64,000 nucleotides of DNA from Shewanella violacea DSS12. Lineage in GTDB: Bacteria; Pseudomonadota; Gammaproteobacteria; Enterobacterales; Shewanellaceae. Within the stretch, counting starts at the first letter, position 1, and each line of letters opens with the position of its first letter. Location of the stretch: the NCBI RefSeq assembly GCF_000091325.1, contig NC_014012.1, positions 4,423,685-4,487,684 of the forward strand. The letters are read 5' to 3'. The notes below the pieces were generated by a model. It had not been told where the DNA came from. It ran no database searches and worked only from the letters and a program-made list of their open reading frames with translations. The position numbers and the translations under genes were made by a program. Positions 39,652 through 49,375 of the stretch are shown here, piece after piece.

Positions 39652-40683
39652 ATGAAATACACAATAATTATCCCCTATCTTTTATTGACTGGAATACTCA
39701 CAGCTTGTGGTGGAGGTGGCAGTAATAGTAATAGCGGCTCGCCAGACACGCCCGCCCCCACGAGCGGAACATTTAGCCTGGGCGTATCAGATAACCCAGC
39801 CTTAGCCGATAAGGTTAATATCGCCTTTAAACAAGTCGTGTTAAAAGGTGAAGATGGTTCAATCTCATTCGATGTATCCGACAGCGAAGGCAATGCCAAT
39901 CAGGTCGACCTACTCTCAGTACAAGGACAAACTGTGGCCAATTTAGTCACAGATGAGAGCGTCCCCCTAGGCGAATACCAGATGTGTATCTATATGGAGA
40001 ACAGAGAAGTCGCCGATGAAACCAGCTCCCATGTAAAAGTTGGTGAGGCTGTTGCGGGGCTAGTCACTAACAGTAACGGTTCCTGTGGTGGTGTAGGTGC
40101 AGAAGAGCCCGACACGGGGCGACTATTTCTAAATAAAGCCGTCACTATTACCGCAGATAGCAACAGATATGTTGCCGAGTTCAACCTAGCCAAAGGCTTA
40201 CAAGCCCCCCATGGCAATAAAGCCTACTGGACGCTTAAACCCACTTCGGTACAACTGGTTAATATTACTGAAGTCGGCGCAATTTCGGGTAGTGTTCACT
40301 TAGATGTACTGGCTCTGTGTGAAATGACAGAGCCAGGCTATAGTGATCTTGGCTTAGCCGTGTATCTCTATCCTCAAGATACCTTGATCGCGGCGATGGA
40401 AGACTTCAGACCCCTAGCCACACTCACGGCTCCACTAGCAGCTTCTAGGGCTAACCCAGTATCAGAGGCAGAGGAGATCATAAGTTACAGCTATGAATTT
40501 GGTTTTATCCAAGCCGGTAGCTATCAGCTAGGCTTTACCTGTGTCGCCGACAATGATGATCCTGAAACGGAGCAAGGTGACGCCAGTGATCCGGTATTTT
40601 TCATTCATCAAGCCACAACTGACAATGTCGACGTGATTGTAGGCGAAGTGTCAGTCTATGATTTTATCCCGCCAGTTATCTAA
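39652..40683 (+). CDS. DUF4382-domain lipoprotein
   Basis: 343 residues from the ATG at 39652. The signal peptide ends in the lipobox LTAC followed by GGGG and a Ser/Gly/Pro linker, so it is a lipoprotein. The DUF4382 domain starts GTFSLGVSDNPALADKVNIAF, shares a beta-rich fold and is followed by a second beta-domain (about 210-340). A longer in-frame start exists 39 bases upstream, but the lipoprotein start is favoured. DUF4382 proteins are abundant in marine bacteria; function unknown. Confidence 0.82.
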   Translation: MKYTIIIPYLLLTGILTACGGGGSNSNSGSPDTPAPTSGTFSLGVSDNPALADKVNIAFKQVVLKGEDGSISFDVSDSEGNANQVDLLSVQGQTVANLVTDESVPLGEYQMCIYMENREVADETSSHVKVGEAVAGLVTNSNGSCGGVGAEEPDTGRLFLNKAVTITADSNRYVAEFNLAKGLQAPHGNKAYWTLKPTSVQLVNITEVGAISGSVHLDVLALCEMTEPGYSDLGLAVYLYPQDTLIAAMEDFRPLATLTAPLAASRANPVSEAEEIISYSYEFGFIQAGSYQLGFTCVADNDDPETEQGDASDPVFFIHQATTDNVDVIVGEVSVYDFIPPVI

Positions 40684-40731
40684 TACCTATTGGCATAATA
40701 CAACTAGGTAAAGTCGGCAGTTCGGATCTAA

Positions 40732-40770
40732 AGGCACAAAAAAGGCACTCATATGAGTGCCTTAATACTG
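40732..40770. terminator. Terminator between the DUF4382 and S9 peptidase genes (direct repeat copy 1)
   Basis: GGCACTCAT-ATGAGTGCC palindrome preceded by an A-run (ACAAAAAA). The 38-bp block is repeated with one difference at 42998-43036, on the other side of the S9 peptidase gene. Confidence 0.8.
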
Positions 40771-40806
40771 CTAATACTCGATGTCTATATTAACCAATAA
40801 ACTAAG

Positions 40807-42780
40807 CTATTTTGTCGCCACTCGTTCACCGGGTACTTTCAGCCCAGCACCTTTAAGATAGGTATCGAGAAACTTCACATAGGCTTCAGAGGCGGTGACA
40901 CGGTTGTGTTTCTTGCTGAATCCGTGGCCTTCATCGTCAAACACCACATATTCTACCGGCACACCATTTTGCTTCACCTTCTCCACCAGCTCATCACTCT
41001 CGATCTTTAGTACGCGAGGATCGTTGGCTCCCTGAATGACCATCAAGGGTTTAGTGATGTTTTGCGCGTGGAACAGAGGTGAGATGGCGCGATGACGCTC
41101 CGCATCTGTGGCAGGATCGCCCATCTCGTCATAGAGGGCCTTCTTAAATGACTCCCACCAAGGTGGAATAGACTCCAGTGTACGCACCCAGTTGGTCACC
41201 CCGAAGATATCGATACCCACCTTAAACTCATCGGGTTCGAAAGCCAAAGCTGCCGCAGTCATGTAGCCACCATAGCTGCCACCCATGATGCCAATCTTAT
41301 CTTTATCGATCCAATCTAATGTCTGCAGGTAATTCTTGCCGTAAACGATATCCTGCAAGTCATTCTCACCGTGGTTCTTATCATCGAGATGAAAGAAGGT
41401 CTTACCATAACCTGAGCTACCACGGTTATTCACCGCAAACACGGCGTAGCCATGGTTGATCAGATGCTGGCGCATGGCGCTGTAGCCTGTGCGGCTCTGA
41501 CCACCTGGTCCACCGTGGACAAACACTACTGCGGGTCGTTTATTATCAGCACTGGCACCCTTAGGCTTAAACAGTAATCCCGGGATATCGAGACCATCGA
41601 AGCTTTTGAAACGTACCACTTCGCTGGCGACGAGATCATCTGGATTAATCTTAGGATTTAGCGCTTGTGTGAGTTGTTTGACGGAATCCGTACCTAGCTG
41701 CCATACAAACAGGTTCGACGGCGACGTATCCGAGTTGATATAGAAGGCGAGGGTCTGCTCATCCTTAGAAAAGTTCACATTTCTGAGATCGCCATCGGGA
41801 AGCTGAGGTAGCTTAAGGGCTTTGCCCGTCTTAGTATCTAAGATGCTGATCTTAGTGCTGGCATCGGCGTTGACGCCGGAAACTCGGTAGCGGCCCGACT
41901 CAGAGAAGTAAACGAAACTGACATTCCAGTCATCTTTAACCGCCAGACTATGCTCTCCTGTGGCGATATCGTATTTCCACACCTGAGAGAACTCTCCCTT
42001 GGCATCCGTGCTGTAATACAGGGCACTGCCATCGGCTGAGAACGTCATAGGATTATAGTTGGCTGGCTCTGAATGCTTGCTGATGATAGTCGGCTTAACG
42101 ATGCGCTTGTTAAAATCTAACAGGTAGGTATCGCTATCTCTGTTGGTATGTGTCTTAGACAGGGAGACGAAACGACCATCCTTCGAGACTTCTGAAATAT
42201 TAAAGCCTAGCTCGTTCTTGAATACTAGCTCTCGCTCATAAGTCTTAGCATCATAACGATACAGATCCATAAACTTAGCATCACGCTCGTTAGTCATGGC
42301 GTAGAAATATTTGCCATCATTGGTGAAGTTAACGAAGCCTGCTCGGGTTTCATCACCCGGAGTAATATCGGTGATCTTGCCATCTAGCTCTCGCACAAAC
42401 AGATGATACAGTTCATTGCCAGCATTATCTTGAGTCAGGAGTACCCTGTCATCATTGGGGAACCAGGAAACCGGATAGGTGGTATCTTTAAATGTGGTTA
42501 AGGGCGATTGTGCCCCTGTCGCCGCATCGAGCTTATACAAGTTGAAGATACCCGACTGATCCGAGCCAATTAAAATTGACTCACCATTTTCCGAGAAAGA
42601 AGAGCCAAAATAGGTGGTCGTCTCGAAGAAGGTCTGAGCATCATATTGCTGTCCAGCCTGCTGAGTTATTTGCAGCTTATCTGCTGGAGTTGGAGTTCTA
42701 TCTGTGCTGGTATTTGAGCAAGCGACCAGGCCTAGACTCACAGCCAGGGCCAATACACTAAGGTGAAGAGACTTTTTCAT
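40807..42780 (-). CDS. S9-family prolyl oligopeptidase-like lipoprotein
   Basis: 657 residues from the ATG at 42780 (AGAGGAAC upstream). N-terminal lipoprotein signal (LGLVAC). A beta-propeller of WD/Kelch-like repeats (about 60-400) covers an alpha/beta hydrolase domain. The catalytic serine is in GGSYGGYM (about residue 500), the aspartate in GANDPRVL, and the histidine in DEGHGFSK. It cleaves peptides after specific residues in the S9 family, here probably at the periplasm or outer membrane face. Acylaminoacyl-peptidase type (S9C) is the closest fit. Confidence 0.93.
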   Translation of the reverse strand: MKKSLHLSVLALAVSLGLVACSNTSTDRTPTPADKLQITQQAGQQYDAQTFFETTTYFGSSFSENGESILIGSDQSGIFNLYKLDAATGAQSPLTTFKDTTYPVSWFPNDDRVLLTQDNAGNELYHLFVRELDGKITDITPGDETRAGFVNFTNDGKYFYAMTNERDAKFMDLYRYDAKTYERELVFKNELGFNISEVSKDGRFVSLSKTHTNRDSDTYLLDFNKRIVKPTIISKHSEPANYNPMTFSADGSALYYSTDAKGEFSQVWKYDIATGEHSLAVKDDWNVSFVYFSESGRYRVSGVNADASTKISILDTKTGKALKLPQLPDGDLRNVNFSKDEQTLAFYINSDTSPSNLFVWQLGTDSVKQLTQALNPKINPDDLVASEVVRFKSFDGLDIPGLLFKPKGASADNKRPAVVFVHGGPGGQSRTGYSAMRQHLINHGYAVFAVNNRGSSGYGKTFFHLDDKNHGENDLQDIVYGKNYLQTLDWIDKDKIGIMGGSYGGYMTAAALAFEPDEFKVGIDIFGVTNWVRTLESIPPWWESFKKALYDEMGDPATDAERHRAISPLFHAQNITKPLMVIQGANDPRVLKIESDELVEKVKQNGVPVEYVVFDDEGHGFSKKHNRVTASEAYVKFLDTYLKGAGLKVPGERVATK

Positions 42781-43082
42781 TGTGTTCCTCTTTATCAACT
42801 AGTCATAAATTCCATGTACTTCACATCCCACGTCATACAAACCCCAGTCCTACAGCTCCATCATCCTGGAGCATGGTATTCGAGCCAAGCTCGAAGTAAG
42901 CAGTGACATTAGGGCAACAACTAACCTAGCTGAAAAAGAGCCGAAAAACTAATCCTAGTGTGTAAATTTTTATTGCCATATGACCGTCTGAATTCGAGGC
43001 ACAAAAAAGGCACTCATGTGAGTGCCTTAATACTAACTAGATGTCATATCTATCTTGATATCAGCCTAGTGATGGTACTGAC
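42781..43082. other. Intergenic region with terminator (direct repeat copy 2)
   Basis: 302 bp between the S9 peptidase start and the permease 3' end. 42998-43036 carries GGCACTCAT-GTGAGTGCC with flanking A- and T-runs, the near-identical partner of the block at 40732. It lies just downstream of the permease on the minus strand and is a plausible terminator there. Two other small hairpins (CTCCA...TGGAG around 42858 and TTCGAG...CTCGAA around 42880) are near the peptidase promoter region. Confidence 0.55.
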
Positions 43083-44444
43083 TTATGAGCAACAGTCTCT
43101 GCGCCACCAATTCTTAGGCAGTTTCTCTACCATTACTTTCGCCATAAGAATGGCTAACAAGATGCCTGAACTATATACGATAACATCCGGTAGCAGATGG
43201 TGATTTTCGCCAACCTGAGGCATGACCACAAACCCGAAAGTATCTACCAGATAGTTAACTATGATGCCTGAAACTAGCGCCACTCCGAGCACGCCACCTA
43301 AGTAACCTAATAATGCACGTTTACCCAGCTCATTGACCACCACACCCAGTGTGGCTATGTTCGTCGCAGGTCCTGCCAACATGAAAACCAATACGGCGCC
43401 GGGTGATACCCCCGCCAACAACAGGCCTGCTGCTATAGGTGTCGATGCAGTTGCACAGATATACATAGGCACAGAGATAACCACCATGACCAACATGGCT
43501 AAGATACCGTCGCCCCACTGCGCCATGAAATCTGCCGGTACATAGGTCTGCACTAATGCAGCGAAGAACAGGCCGATCAACAACCAGATGGTGATATCTC
43601 GTACCAGATCAGTGGCAGCGAAATGCAGGCCCTTGCCGATACGGCTCATCACAGGTGTGCCTTTAAGCTCGGCGGCTATGTCCTTAGTCGACTCACAGCA
43701 GCTTTCATCATCACTGGCAGCCGACTCACTCTTGGCTGAGCTACAACATGAAGACTCTTTCTTTGGCGCTTGAGCTTTACTGCTACAAGATGAGCCTACT
43801 GTTGTTGCCGAAGCTGGGCTTGCCATAGGCGTCGCCAACAGGCTTGCACCATCGGCTATAGGCGTCATAGTCACAACGGGAGCCAGCTTAGACTCAGGCT
43901 TAGTTCCAGCCTTAGAAGCTGAACTACAACAAGAGCTCTCAGCCTTAGGTTCAAGCTGCTCTTTTTTACTGCTACAACAAGATGTAGATGCAGCACTAAC
44001 CTGTTTAGCCCCAGCTTTAGCGCTTGATTGGTCTGCAATAGGCTCATCCCTATCGTCACGACCCACTAAGAGTCCGGCAACTATTGCACTCGCGACAGCC
44101 GCTATGGGTCTTACTATGGCCATAAAGGGGCCAAGTAGCACATAAGATACCGCCACAGAATCTATGCCGGTTTCTGGGGTTGAGACTAAAAAGGAAGTCG
44201 TGGCAGCCTTTGAGGCGCCTGAGCGTCGCAGGCCGACAGCAGCCGGAATAACTCCGCATGAACACAAGGGCAAGGGAGCACCTATAATAGCCGCCTTGAC
44301 CGTAGTCTTAAATCCATGACCGCCAAGCTGCTTCTGCATCCATTCCATGGGCACAAACATCTTCAGCATGCCAGCCAAAAACAATCCCAGCAGTAACCAG
44401 GGCGCCGAATCCAGAAATAGATCCATAAAATTCGCAAACAACAT
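43083..44444 (-). CDS. Permease of the YraQ/DUF318 family with a cysteine-rich cytoplasmic loop
   Basis: 453 residues. Two membrane halves (about 1-130 and 275-450) of four or five helices each carry the family signatures PLCSCGVIPAAVGLRRSGAS and AGPATNIATLGVVVNELGK. Between them is a long loop (about 140-265) with five clusters: SCCSS (three times), SSCSS and SCCES, plus a C-terminal DCCS. YraQ-type permeases include efflux proteins for arsenic and metals; the paired cysteines suggest soft-metal binding, and the MerR-type gene directly upstream supports a metal role. The metal is not known. Confidence 0.85.
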   Translation of the reverse strand: MLFANFMDLFLDSAPWLLLGLFLAGMLKMFVPMEWMQKQLGGHGFKTTVKAAIIGAPLPLCSCGVIPAAVGLRRSGASKAATTSFLVSTPETGIDSVAVSYVLLGPFMAIVRPIAAVASAIVAGLLVGRDDRDEPIADQSSAKAGAKQVSAASTSCCSSKKEQLEPKAESSCCSSASKAGTKPESKLAPVVTMTPIADGASLLATPMASPASATTVGSSCSSKAQAPKKESSCCSSAKSESAASDDESCCESTKDIAAELKGTPVMSRIGKGLHFAATDLVRDITIWLLIGLFFAALVQTYVPADFMAQWGDGILAMLVMVVISVPMYICATASTPIAAGLLLAGVSPGAVLVFMLAGPATNIATLGVVVNELGKRALLGYLGGVLGVALVSGIIVNYLVDTFGFVVMPQVGENHHLLPDVIVYSSGILLAILMAKVMVEKLPKNWWRRDCCS

Positions 44445-44446
44445 AG

Positions 44447-44926
44447 TTAACCCTTACTTTGGCAATTTTTGGTGTACTGAGAATCATCATGATGATGGTC
44501 ATGATTCTCACATTTAATATTATCTGTATTGGTTTCGAGCGCTTCCAATATGGAACAATGCTCGGCACTCTCGGGGCCACCACAACAGGCTGCGGATAAT
44601 CGCTGCAGCGATACCTGAAAATATTTTAGCTCGGCGATCTTGGCCTCAACATGAGCGAGTTTACTATCCACCATGCCCTTCACATCCGCGCAAGCCCAGT
44701 TGGACTTATCTAACTCAATTGAGAGTAGTTCGCTGATCTCGGCTAAGGTGAAGCCCACCGCCTTGGCCCGCAAAATAAATCGCAATCTTTCGGCGTCAGC
44801 TTCTGTATAGATCCTATATCCAGAATCTGTGCGTGAAGATGGCGATAACAAGCCATGTTTCTCATAAAATCTCAAGGTATCGGCTTTCACTTCACACTGT
44901 TTAGCCAACTCTCCAATTCGATACAT
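44447..44926 (-). CDS. MerR-family metal-responsive regulator (ZntR/CadR type)
   Basis: 159 residues from the ATG at 44926, starting MYRIGELAKQCEVKADTLRFYEKHGLL, the MerR winged helix. A coiled coil follows, and the metal loop carries CADVKG (about 107), CCGGPES (about 142) and EHCSILEAL, the ZntR-like ligand set. The tail is His/Asp-rich (ENHDHHHDDS). Only 2 bp separate its stop from the permease, so the two form one operon. Zn, Cd or Pb are the likely inducers, by family. Confidence 0.9.
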   Translation of the reverse strand: MYRIGELAKQCEVKADTLRFYEKHGLLSPSSRTDSGYRIYTEADAERLRFILRAKAVGFTLAEISELLSIELDKSNWACADVKGMVDSKLAHVEAKIAELKYFQVSLQRLSAACCGGPESAEHCSILEALETNTDNIKCENHDHHHDDSQYTKNCQSKG

Positions 44927-44980
44927 GTTTCGGCTCCATTTGGCACACATTGGCTCTAAGTTAAGGCCCTTTTAAAGAGA

Positions 44981-45012
44981 AGTATAAACCTTAGAGTTAA
45001 ATCTAAGGTCAA
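44981..45012 (-). promoter_or_regulatory. MerR-type promoter/operator of the regulator-permease operon
   Basis: On the minus strand TTGACC (-35) and TATACT (-10) are separated by 20 bp, the overlong spacing that MerR activators correct. The spacer contains a perfect dyad ACCTTAGA-N6-TCTAAGGT. The promoter lies about 55 bp before the regulator ATG, so the operon is probably autoregulated and metal-induced. Confidence 0.88.
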
Positions 45013-45248
45013 GGGTTATTATGAGACTTATTTATGAGCAGTGCTTGTTCTCCTGTGCGTATTGTGAAATCGCACAGAAAAAAAAAGCCTATGAAGCCAT
45101 TTTACGGTAAAATGTGCGCGCACGAATTGGGGCTCATCAACGCAGCTAGAATTGAGGGACTTTTGGAAAGTGGTGCGGCATTTTACACCTGATGCCACTG
45201 AGTTTTCCGAAAGATCCTTAAATATAACTACTGGACACTGTACCCAAA
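45013..45248 (+). other. Intergenic region upstream of purH
   Basis: Holds the purH promoter. A hairpin GTGCGGCAT ... ATGCCAC lies at about 45171-45196. No convincing PurR box (GCAAACGTTTGC-like) was found by eye. Confidence 0.35.
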
Positions 45249-46871
45249 ATGAATAATGCCAGACCCATTCGTCGCGCGCTGTTAAGCGTTTCAGATAAAA
45301 CCGGAATCCTTGAGTTTGCTAAAGCATTACATGCTCAGGGCGTAGAACTGCTATCTACTGGTGGCACCGCCCGCCTTTTGGCTGACAACGGTGTGCCTGT
45401 CATTGAAGTTTCGGATCATACCGGACATCCTGAGATCATGGATGGTCGTGTCAAAACCTTGCACCCTAAAGTGCACGGTGGCATCTTGGCGCGCCGCGGT
45501 ATCGACGAACTTGTCATGGAACAAAACAACATAAAGCCTATCGATCTTGTGGCCGTTAACTTGTACCCCTTCGCGGAAACAGTCGCTAAAGAAGGCTGTA
45601 CTTTGGCTGATGCCGTCGAGAATATCGATATCGGTGGCCCAACCATGGTTCGCTCTACGGCTAAAAACCACAAAGACACCACCATCATAGTTAATACTCG
45701 AGATTACGACCGCGTGATCAAAGAGATGATTAATAATGAAGGCAGCACGACCCTTGAGACTCGTTTCGACTTAGCGATTGCCGCATTCGAACACACAGCC
45801 GCCTATGATGGCATGATAGCTAACTACTTCGGCACCATGGTTCCGGCCCATAATCTAGCTAACAGCTCAGAGAACACTTTATGTGCTGAGGGCTCCAAAT
45901 TCCCACGCACTTTCAATACTCAACTCATCAAGAAACAAGATCTACGCTACGGCGAAAACAGCCATCAAACGGCCGCTTTCTATGTCGACACCCCTTCTCT
46001 TAACGGCCAGGACGATGAGGCCTCAGTTGCCAGCGCAATTCAGCTACAAGGCAAGGCACTGTCTTACAACAACATCGCCGATACTGATTCTGCACTCGAG
46101 TGTGTTAAAGAGTTCAGCGAGCCGGCCTGTGTCATCGTCAAGCACGCCAATCCATGTGGTGTAGCCATAGGTAGTGACTTGCTGGATGCCTACAACCGTG
46201 CATACCAAACCGATCCGACTTCAGCCTTCGGCGGCATCATAGCCTTCAATGGTGAACTCGACGAGAAAACTGCCAGCGCTATCGTTGCGCGTCAGTTTGT
46301 CGAAGTCATTATCGCACCTAAAGTTAGTCAGGCTGCGCGTGATGTCATTGCAGCTAAAGCAAACCTTCGTCTACTAGAATGTGGTCAATGGGGCGCTAAG
46401 ACTAAGAGCCTAGATTACAAACGTGTCAACGGCGGACTACTTCTACAGGATCGCGATCATGGCATGGTCGCAATCGATGACGTTAAAGTTGTCAGTAAGC
46501 GTCAGCCCACTGCAGCTGAAATGAAAGATCTTATGTTCTGTTGGAAAGTGGCTAAGTTCGTTAAGTCTAACGCCATCGTTTATGCCAAGAACAGCATGAC
46601 TATCGGTGTGGGCGCGGGCCAGATGAGTCGAGTCTACAGCGCTAAAGTTGCCGGTATCAAGGCCGCTGACGAAGGCTTGGAAGTGCAAGATTCAGTGATG
46701 GCATCCGATGCCTTCTTCCCATTCCGTGACGGTATCGATGCGGCAGCTGCTGCCGGTATCAGCTGTATCATACAGCCAGGTGGTTCAATTCGTGATGAAG
46801 AGATCATTGCCGCTGCCGATGAACACGGCATGGCCATGGTATTCACCGGAATGCGTCACTTCCGTCATTAA
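45249..46871 (+). CDS. purH: Bifunctional AICAR transformylase / IMP cyclohydrolase
   Basis: Last two steps of IMP synthesis. 540 residues. The N-terminal cyclohydrolase domain (MGS-like, about 1-200) has STGGTARLL and [17 protein letters not shown]. The C-terminal transformylase domain has the folate/AICAR signature [11 protein letters not shown] and the final [20 protein letters not shown]. 190 bp before purD in the same direction, as in many gammaproteobacteria, so purHD is likely an operon. Confidence 0.97.
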   Translation: MNNARPIRRALLSVSDKTGILEFAKALHAQGVELLSTGGTARLLADNGVPVIEVSDHTGHPEIMDGRVKTLHPKVHGGILARRGIDELVMEQNNIKPIDLVAVNLYPFAETVAKEGCTLADAVENIDIGGPTMVRSTAKNHKDTTIIVNTRDYDRVIKEMINNEGSTTLETRFDLAIAAFEHTAAYDGMIANYFGTMVPAHNLANSSENTLCAEGSKFPRTFNTQLIKKQDLRYGENSHQTAAFYVDTPSLNGQDDEASVASAIQLQGKALSYNNIADTDSALECVKEFSEPACVIVKHANPCGVAIGSDLLDAYNRAYQTDPTSAFGGIIAFNGELDEKTASAIVARQFVEVIIAPKVSQAARDVIAAKANLRLLECGQWGAKTKSLDYKRVNGGLLLQDRDHGMVAIDDVKVVSKRQPTAAEMKDLMFCWKVAKFVKSNAIVYAKNSMTIGVGAGQMSRVYSAKVAGIKAADEGLEVQDSVMASDAFFPFRDGIDAAAAAGISCIIQPGGSIRDEEIIAAADEHGMAMVFTGMRHFRH

Positions 46872-47003
46872 TTGAAACACGGTCAGAGTTCCTAGGAACT
46901 CTTACCTAGATCCTAGAATTTCGAACAGAATTGAAATTTTTAATATTTAGCGCAAAGCCATCAGTTCTAGAACAAGGAAAACACACGGAGTTTACGCTAG
47001 TAA

Positions 47004-47048
47004 ATGAGTATGTTTGACGCAGTTAAAGAGCTGATGGAGCAGCGATAA
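47004..47048 (+). CDS. Possible 14-residue peptide just before purD
   Basis: ATG-to-TAA frame reading MSMFDAVKELMEQR, ending 11 bp before the purD ATG. Its stop overlaps the purD ribosome binding site region (AAAGGATAAAAAA). It could be a translational-coupling leader or a decayed fragment. No ribosome binding site of its own was found, so confidence is low. Confidence 0.2.
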   Translation: MSMFDAVKELMEQR

Positions 47049-47059
47049 AGGATAAAAAA

Positions 47060-48367
47060 ATGAATGTATTAGTTATAGGTGGAGGCGGTCGTGAACATGC
47101 ACTTGCATGGAAGGCGGCCCAATCGACTCAAGTTGACACAGTATTTGTCGCACCGGGTAATGCCGGCACCTCGATTGAACCTAAGTTAGAGAACCTAGCT
47201 ATTAATGTTGAAGACATTGCGGCTCTGGTTGCTTTTGCCCAAGATAAGCAGATTGAGCTCACCATAGTAGGCCCGGAAGTGCCATTAGCTATGGGTGTTG
47301 TTGATGCCTTCAATGAAGCCGGATTACCCATATTCGGCCCGACTAAAGGAGCGGCGCAGCTCGAGTCTTCTAAAGCCTTCACCAAAGACTTCTTAGCTCG
47401 TCATAATATCCCCACGGCTGCTTATTCAAATTTCACCGAAATTGAACCGGCTAAAGCCTATGTCACCAACATGACAGCAAGCACTGGCTTCCCTATCGTG
47501 ATCAAGGCCGATGGTTTAGCGGCAGGTAAAGGCGTGATTATCGCCGAAGATCAGGCACAGGCCGATGCAGCTATCGAAGATATGCTCGAGGGTAATAAGT
47601 TCGGTGAAGCCGGATCTCGTGTGGTTGTCGAAGAATTTCTAAAGGGCGAAGAAGCCAGCTTTATCGTCATGGTTGACGGTAACAACATACTCGCTATGGC
47701 CACCAGCCAAGATCATAAGGCTCGTGATAACGGCGATAACGGCCCAAACACAGGTGGTATGGGTGCATATTCTCCTGCGCCCGTGGTAACTCAAGCCGTA
47801 CATGATTGGACCATCAATAATGTGATCCGCCCAACCGTTGATGGCATGGCGGCTGAAGGCAACGTCTACACAGGTTTCCTCTATGCAGGCTTGATGATTT
47901 CTCCTGACGGCAGCGCTAAAGTATTAGAGTTCAACTGTCGTTTCGGCGACCCTGAGACTCAACCTATCATGATGCGTCTGCAGTCCGATCTGGTAGAGCT
48001 TTGCCTTGCTGCGACACGTGGCGAGCTGGATAAGGTTACCGCCGAGTTTGATTCTCGCGCAGCCGTAGGTGTTGTCTTAGCCGCCGGTGGTTACCCTGAA
48101 GCGTACCGTAAACATGATGTGATCTTAGGTTTAGATCTTGGCAACAATGACGCTAAAATCTTCCATGCGGGTACCAGCATGAAAGATGGCAATGTGGTGA
48201 CTAATGGTGGCCGCGTTCTTTGTGCAACCGCACTAGGTAACACAGTGACCGAAGCTCAAGCCAGCGCATACGCCTTAGTCGAGACTATCCATTGGGATGA
48301 TGTTTACTTCCGTACCGATATTGCTTACCGCGCTATCTCTAGAGAGTTAGAGAAAGCTAGCGACTAA
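47060..48367 (+). CDS. purD: Phosphoribosylamine-glycine ligase
   Basis: ATP-grasp enzyme, second step of purine synthesis. 435 residues. The N-terminal VIGGGGREHALAWKAA, the ATP-grasp loop KADGLAAGKGVIIA, the metal-binding EFNCRFGDPETQP and the C-terminal region are all typical. AAAGGAT precedes the ATG. Ends before a strong terminator. Confidence 0.97.
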   Translation: MNVLVIGGGGREHALAWKAAQSTQVDTVFVAPGNAGTSIEPKLENLAINVEDIAALVAFAQDKQIELTIVGPEVPLAMGVVDAFNEAGLPIFGPTKGAAQLESSKAFTKDFLARHNIPTAAYSNFTEIEPAKAYVTNMTASTGFPIVIKADGLAAGKGVIIAEDQAQADAAIEDMLEGNKFGEAGSRVVVEEFLKGEEASFIVMVDGNNILAMATSQDHKARDNGDNGPNTGGMGAYSPAPVVTQAVHDWTINNVIRPTVDGMAAEGNVYTGFLYAGLMISPDGSAKVLEFNCRFGDPETQPIMMRLQSDLVELCLAATRGELDKVTAEFDSRAAVGVVLAAGGYPEAYRKHDVILGLDLGNNDAKIFHAGTSMKDGNVVTNGGRVLCATALGNTVTEAQASAYALVETIHWDDVYFRTDIAYRAISRELEKASD

Positions 48368-48398
48368 GCAGCGGTTTAGAAGACTCATGCTAACAATC

Positions 48399-48426
48399 AA
48401 AAGCCCTCATCGAGAGGGCTTTTTTG
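48399..48426 (+). terminator. Intrinsic terminator of purHD
   Basis: AAGCCCTC-ATCGA-GAGGGCTT followed by TTTTTT; the AT-rich left side also gives it weak activity for the convergent SDR gene. Confidence 0.88.
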
Positions 48427-48460
48427 TGAATTGATTATAATACCAATCGGTTGAGCGAGC

Positions 48461-49264
48461 CTAATGCCCTGCCGCGATAGCTTTTCTTGCTATCTTGTCT
48501 ATCAAGCGCGGCGCAAACAACTTAACCAAGCGTCCCAATCTACCTCTCATGGAGGTAATAAGTAATCGACCTCGACTGGATATCACAGGCACCATCATCT
48601 TGGCACACTCCTGTGCCGTGAGTATCTTCGACTCCTCCATAGGCGACTCGCCTAAAGGCTGCCCCTGACCATCGAGGGCACGTTTATGTATTTCTGAGAC
48701 GACAAAATCTGGGCAGATGGTGGTAACGGCAACATTGTCATCGGCAAGCTCTATTCTGAGGGAGTCAAAAAATCCTATGACCGCATGCTTTGAGGCGGCA
48801 TAGCCGGAGCGGGTTGGCACTCCGGTAAGACCTGCAACCGAGGCGACGATAACCACCTGACCTTGGTTTTTCTTAAGCTCAGGCAAGGCTGCATGGGTCA
48901 AATAGGCCGGGCCTAAGTAATTAACCTTCATGAGACGCTCAAGAATATCCAGCTCGATAAGAGCATCGAACTTAGACCACATGGTCATGCCGGCATTGTT
49001 GACTAAGATGTCGAGGCGACCGAAATGCTCGATACTGGTATCTATGAGTTGCTGACATTGAGATTTACTGGTGACATCTGCGGCAAAAACGAAAGGCTCA
49101 TGTCCTTGACTGGCAACCTCGTGAGCGAGTGAGAGCAATCTGGACTCATTTCTCGCGCTTAAAACTAACTTACAACCCAACGGGGCTAAAGCAAGTGCAA
49201 GTGCTCGTCCAATCCCTTCTGAGGCTCCTGTGATTATGATGACTTTTCCTGACAGACCTTCCAT
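48461..49264 (-). CDS. Short-chain dehydrogenase/reductase
   Basis: 267 residues from the ATG at 49264 (AGGG 7 bases before it; the longer reading to 49345 adds an unlikely extension). Cofactor motif TGASEGIGRALAL (about 11-23), NNAG (about 92), catalytic Ser in VASVAGL, and YAASKHA (about 158-164), so the active-site YxxxK is intact. Substrate unknown; SDRs with the RxRxGR C-terminus such as this often have a membrane-proximal tail. Confidence 0.9.
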   Translation of the reverse strand: MEGLSGKVIIITGASEGIGRALALALAPLGCKLVLSARNESRLLSLAHEVASQGHEPFVFAADVTSKSQCQQLIDTSIEHFGRLDILVNNAGMTMWSKFDALIELDILERLMKVNYLGPAYLTHAALPELKKNQGQVVIVASVAGLTGVPTRSGYAASKHAVIGFFDSLRIELADDNVAVTTICPDFVVSEIHKRALDGQGQPLGESPMEESKILTAQECAKMMVPVISSRGRLLITSMRGRLGRLVKLFAPRLIDKIARKAIAAGH

Positions 49265-49375
49265 ATTCATTCCCTGAATAATACTATTTAGTGAGCTTGG
49301 TATCGTGATACTAACTCTAAGTATATAACATAGATAAAACCACACATCGAGTTCAGAGACGGATTATTCATCACT

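Noticed and set aside
45013..45248. Purine riboswitch or PurR box upstream of purH
   Set aside because: No xpt-type aptamer core or GCAAACGTTTGC-like dyad was seen; only an isolated hairpin.
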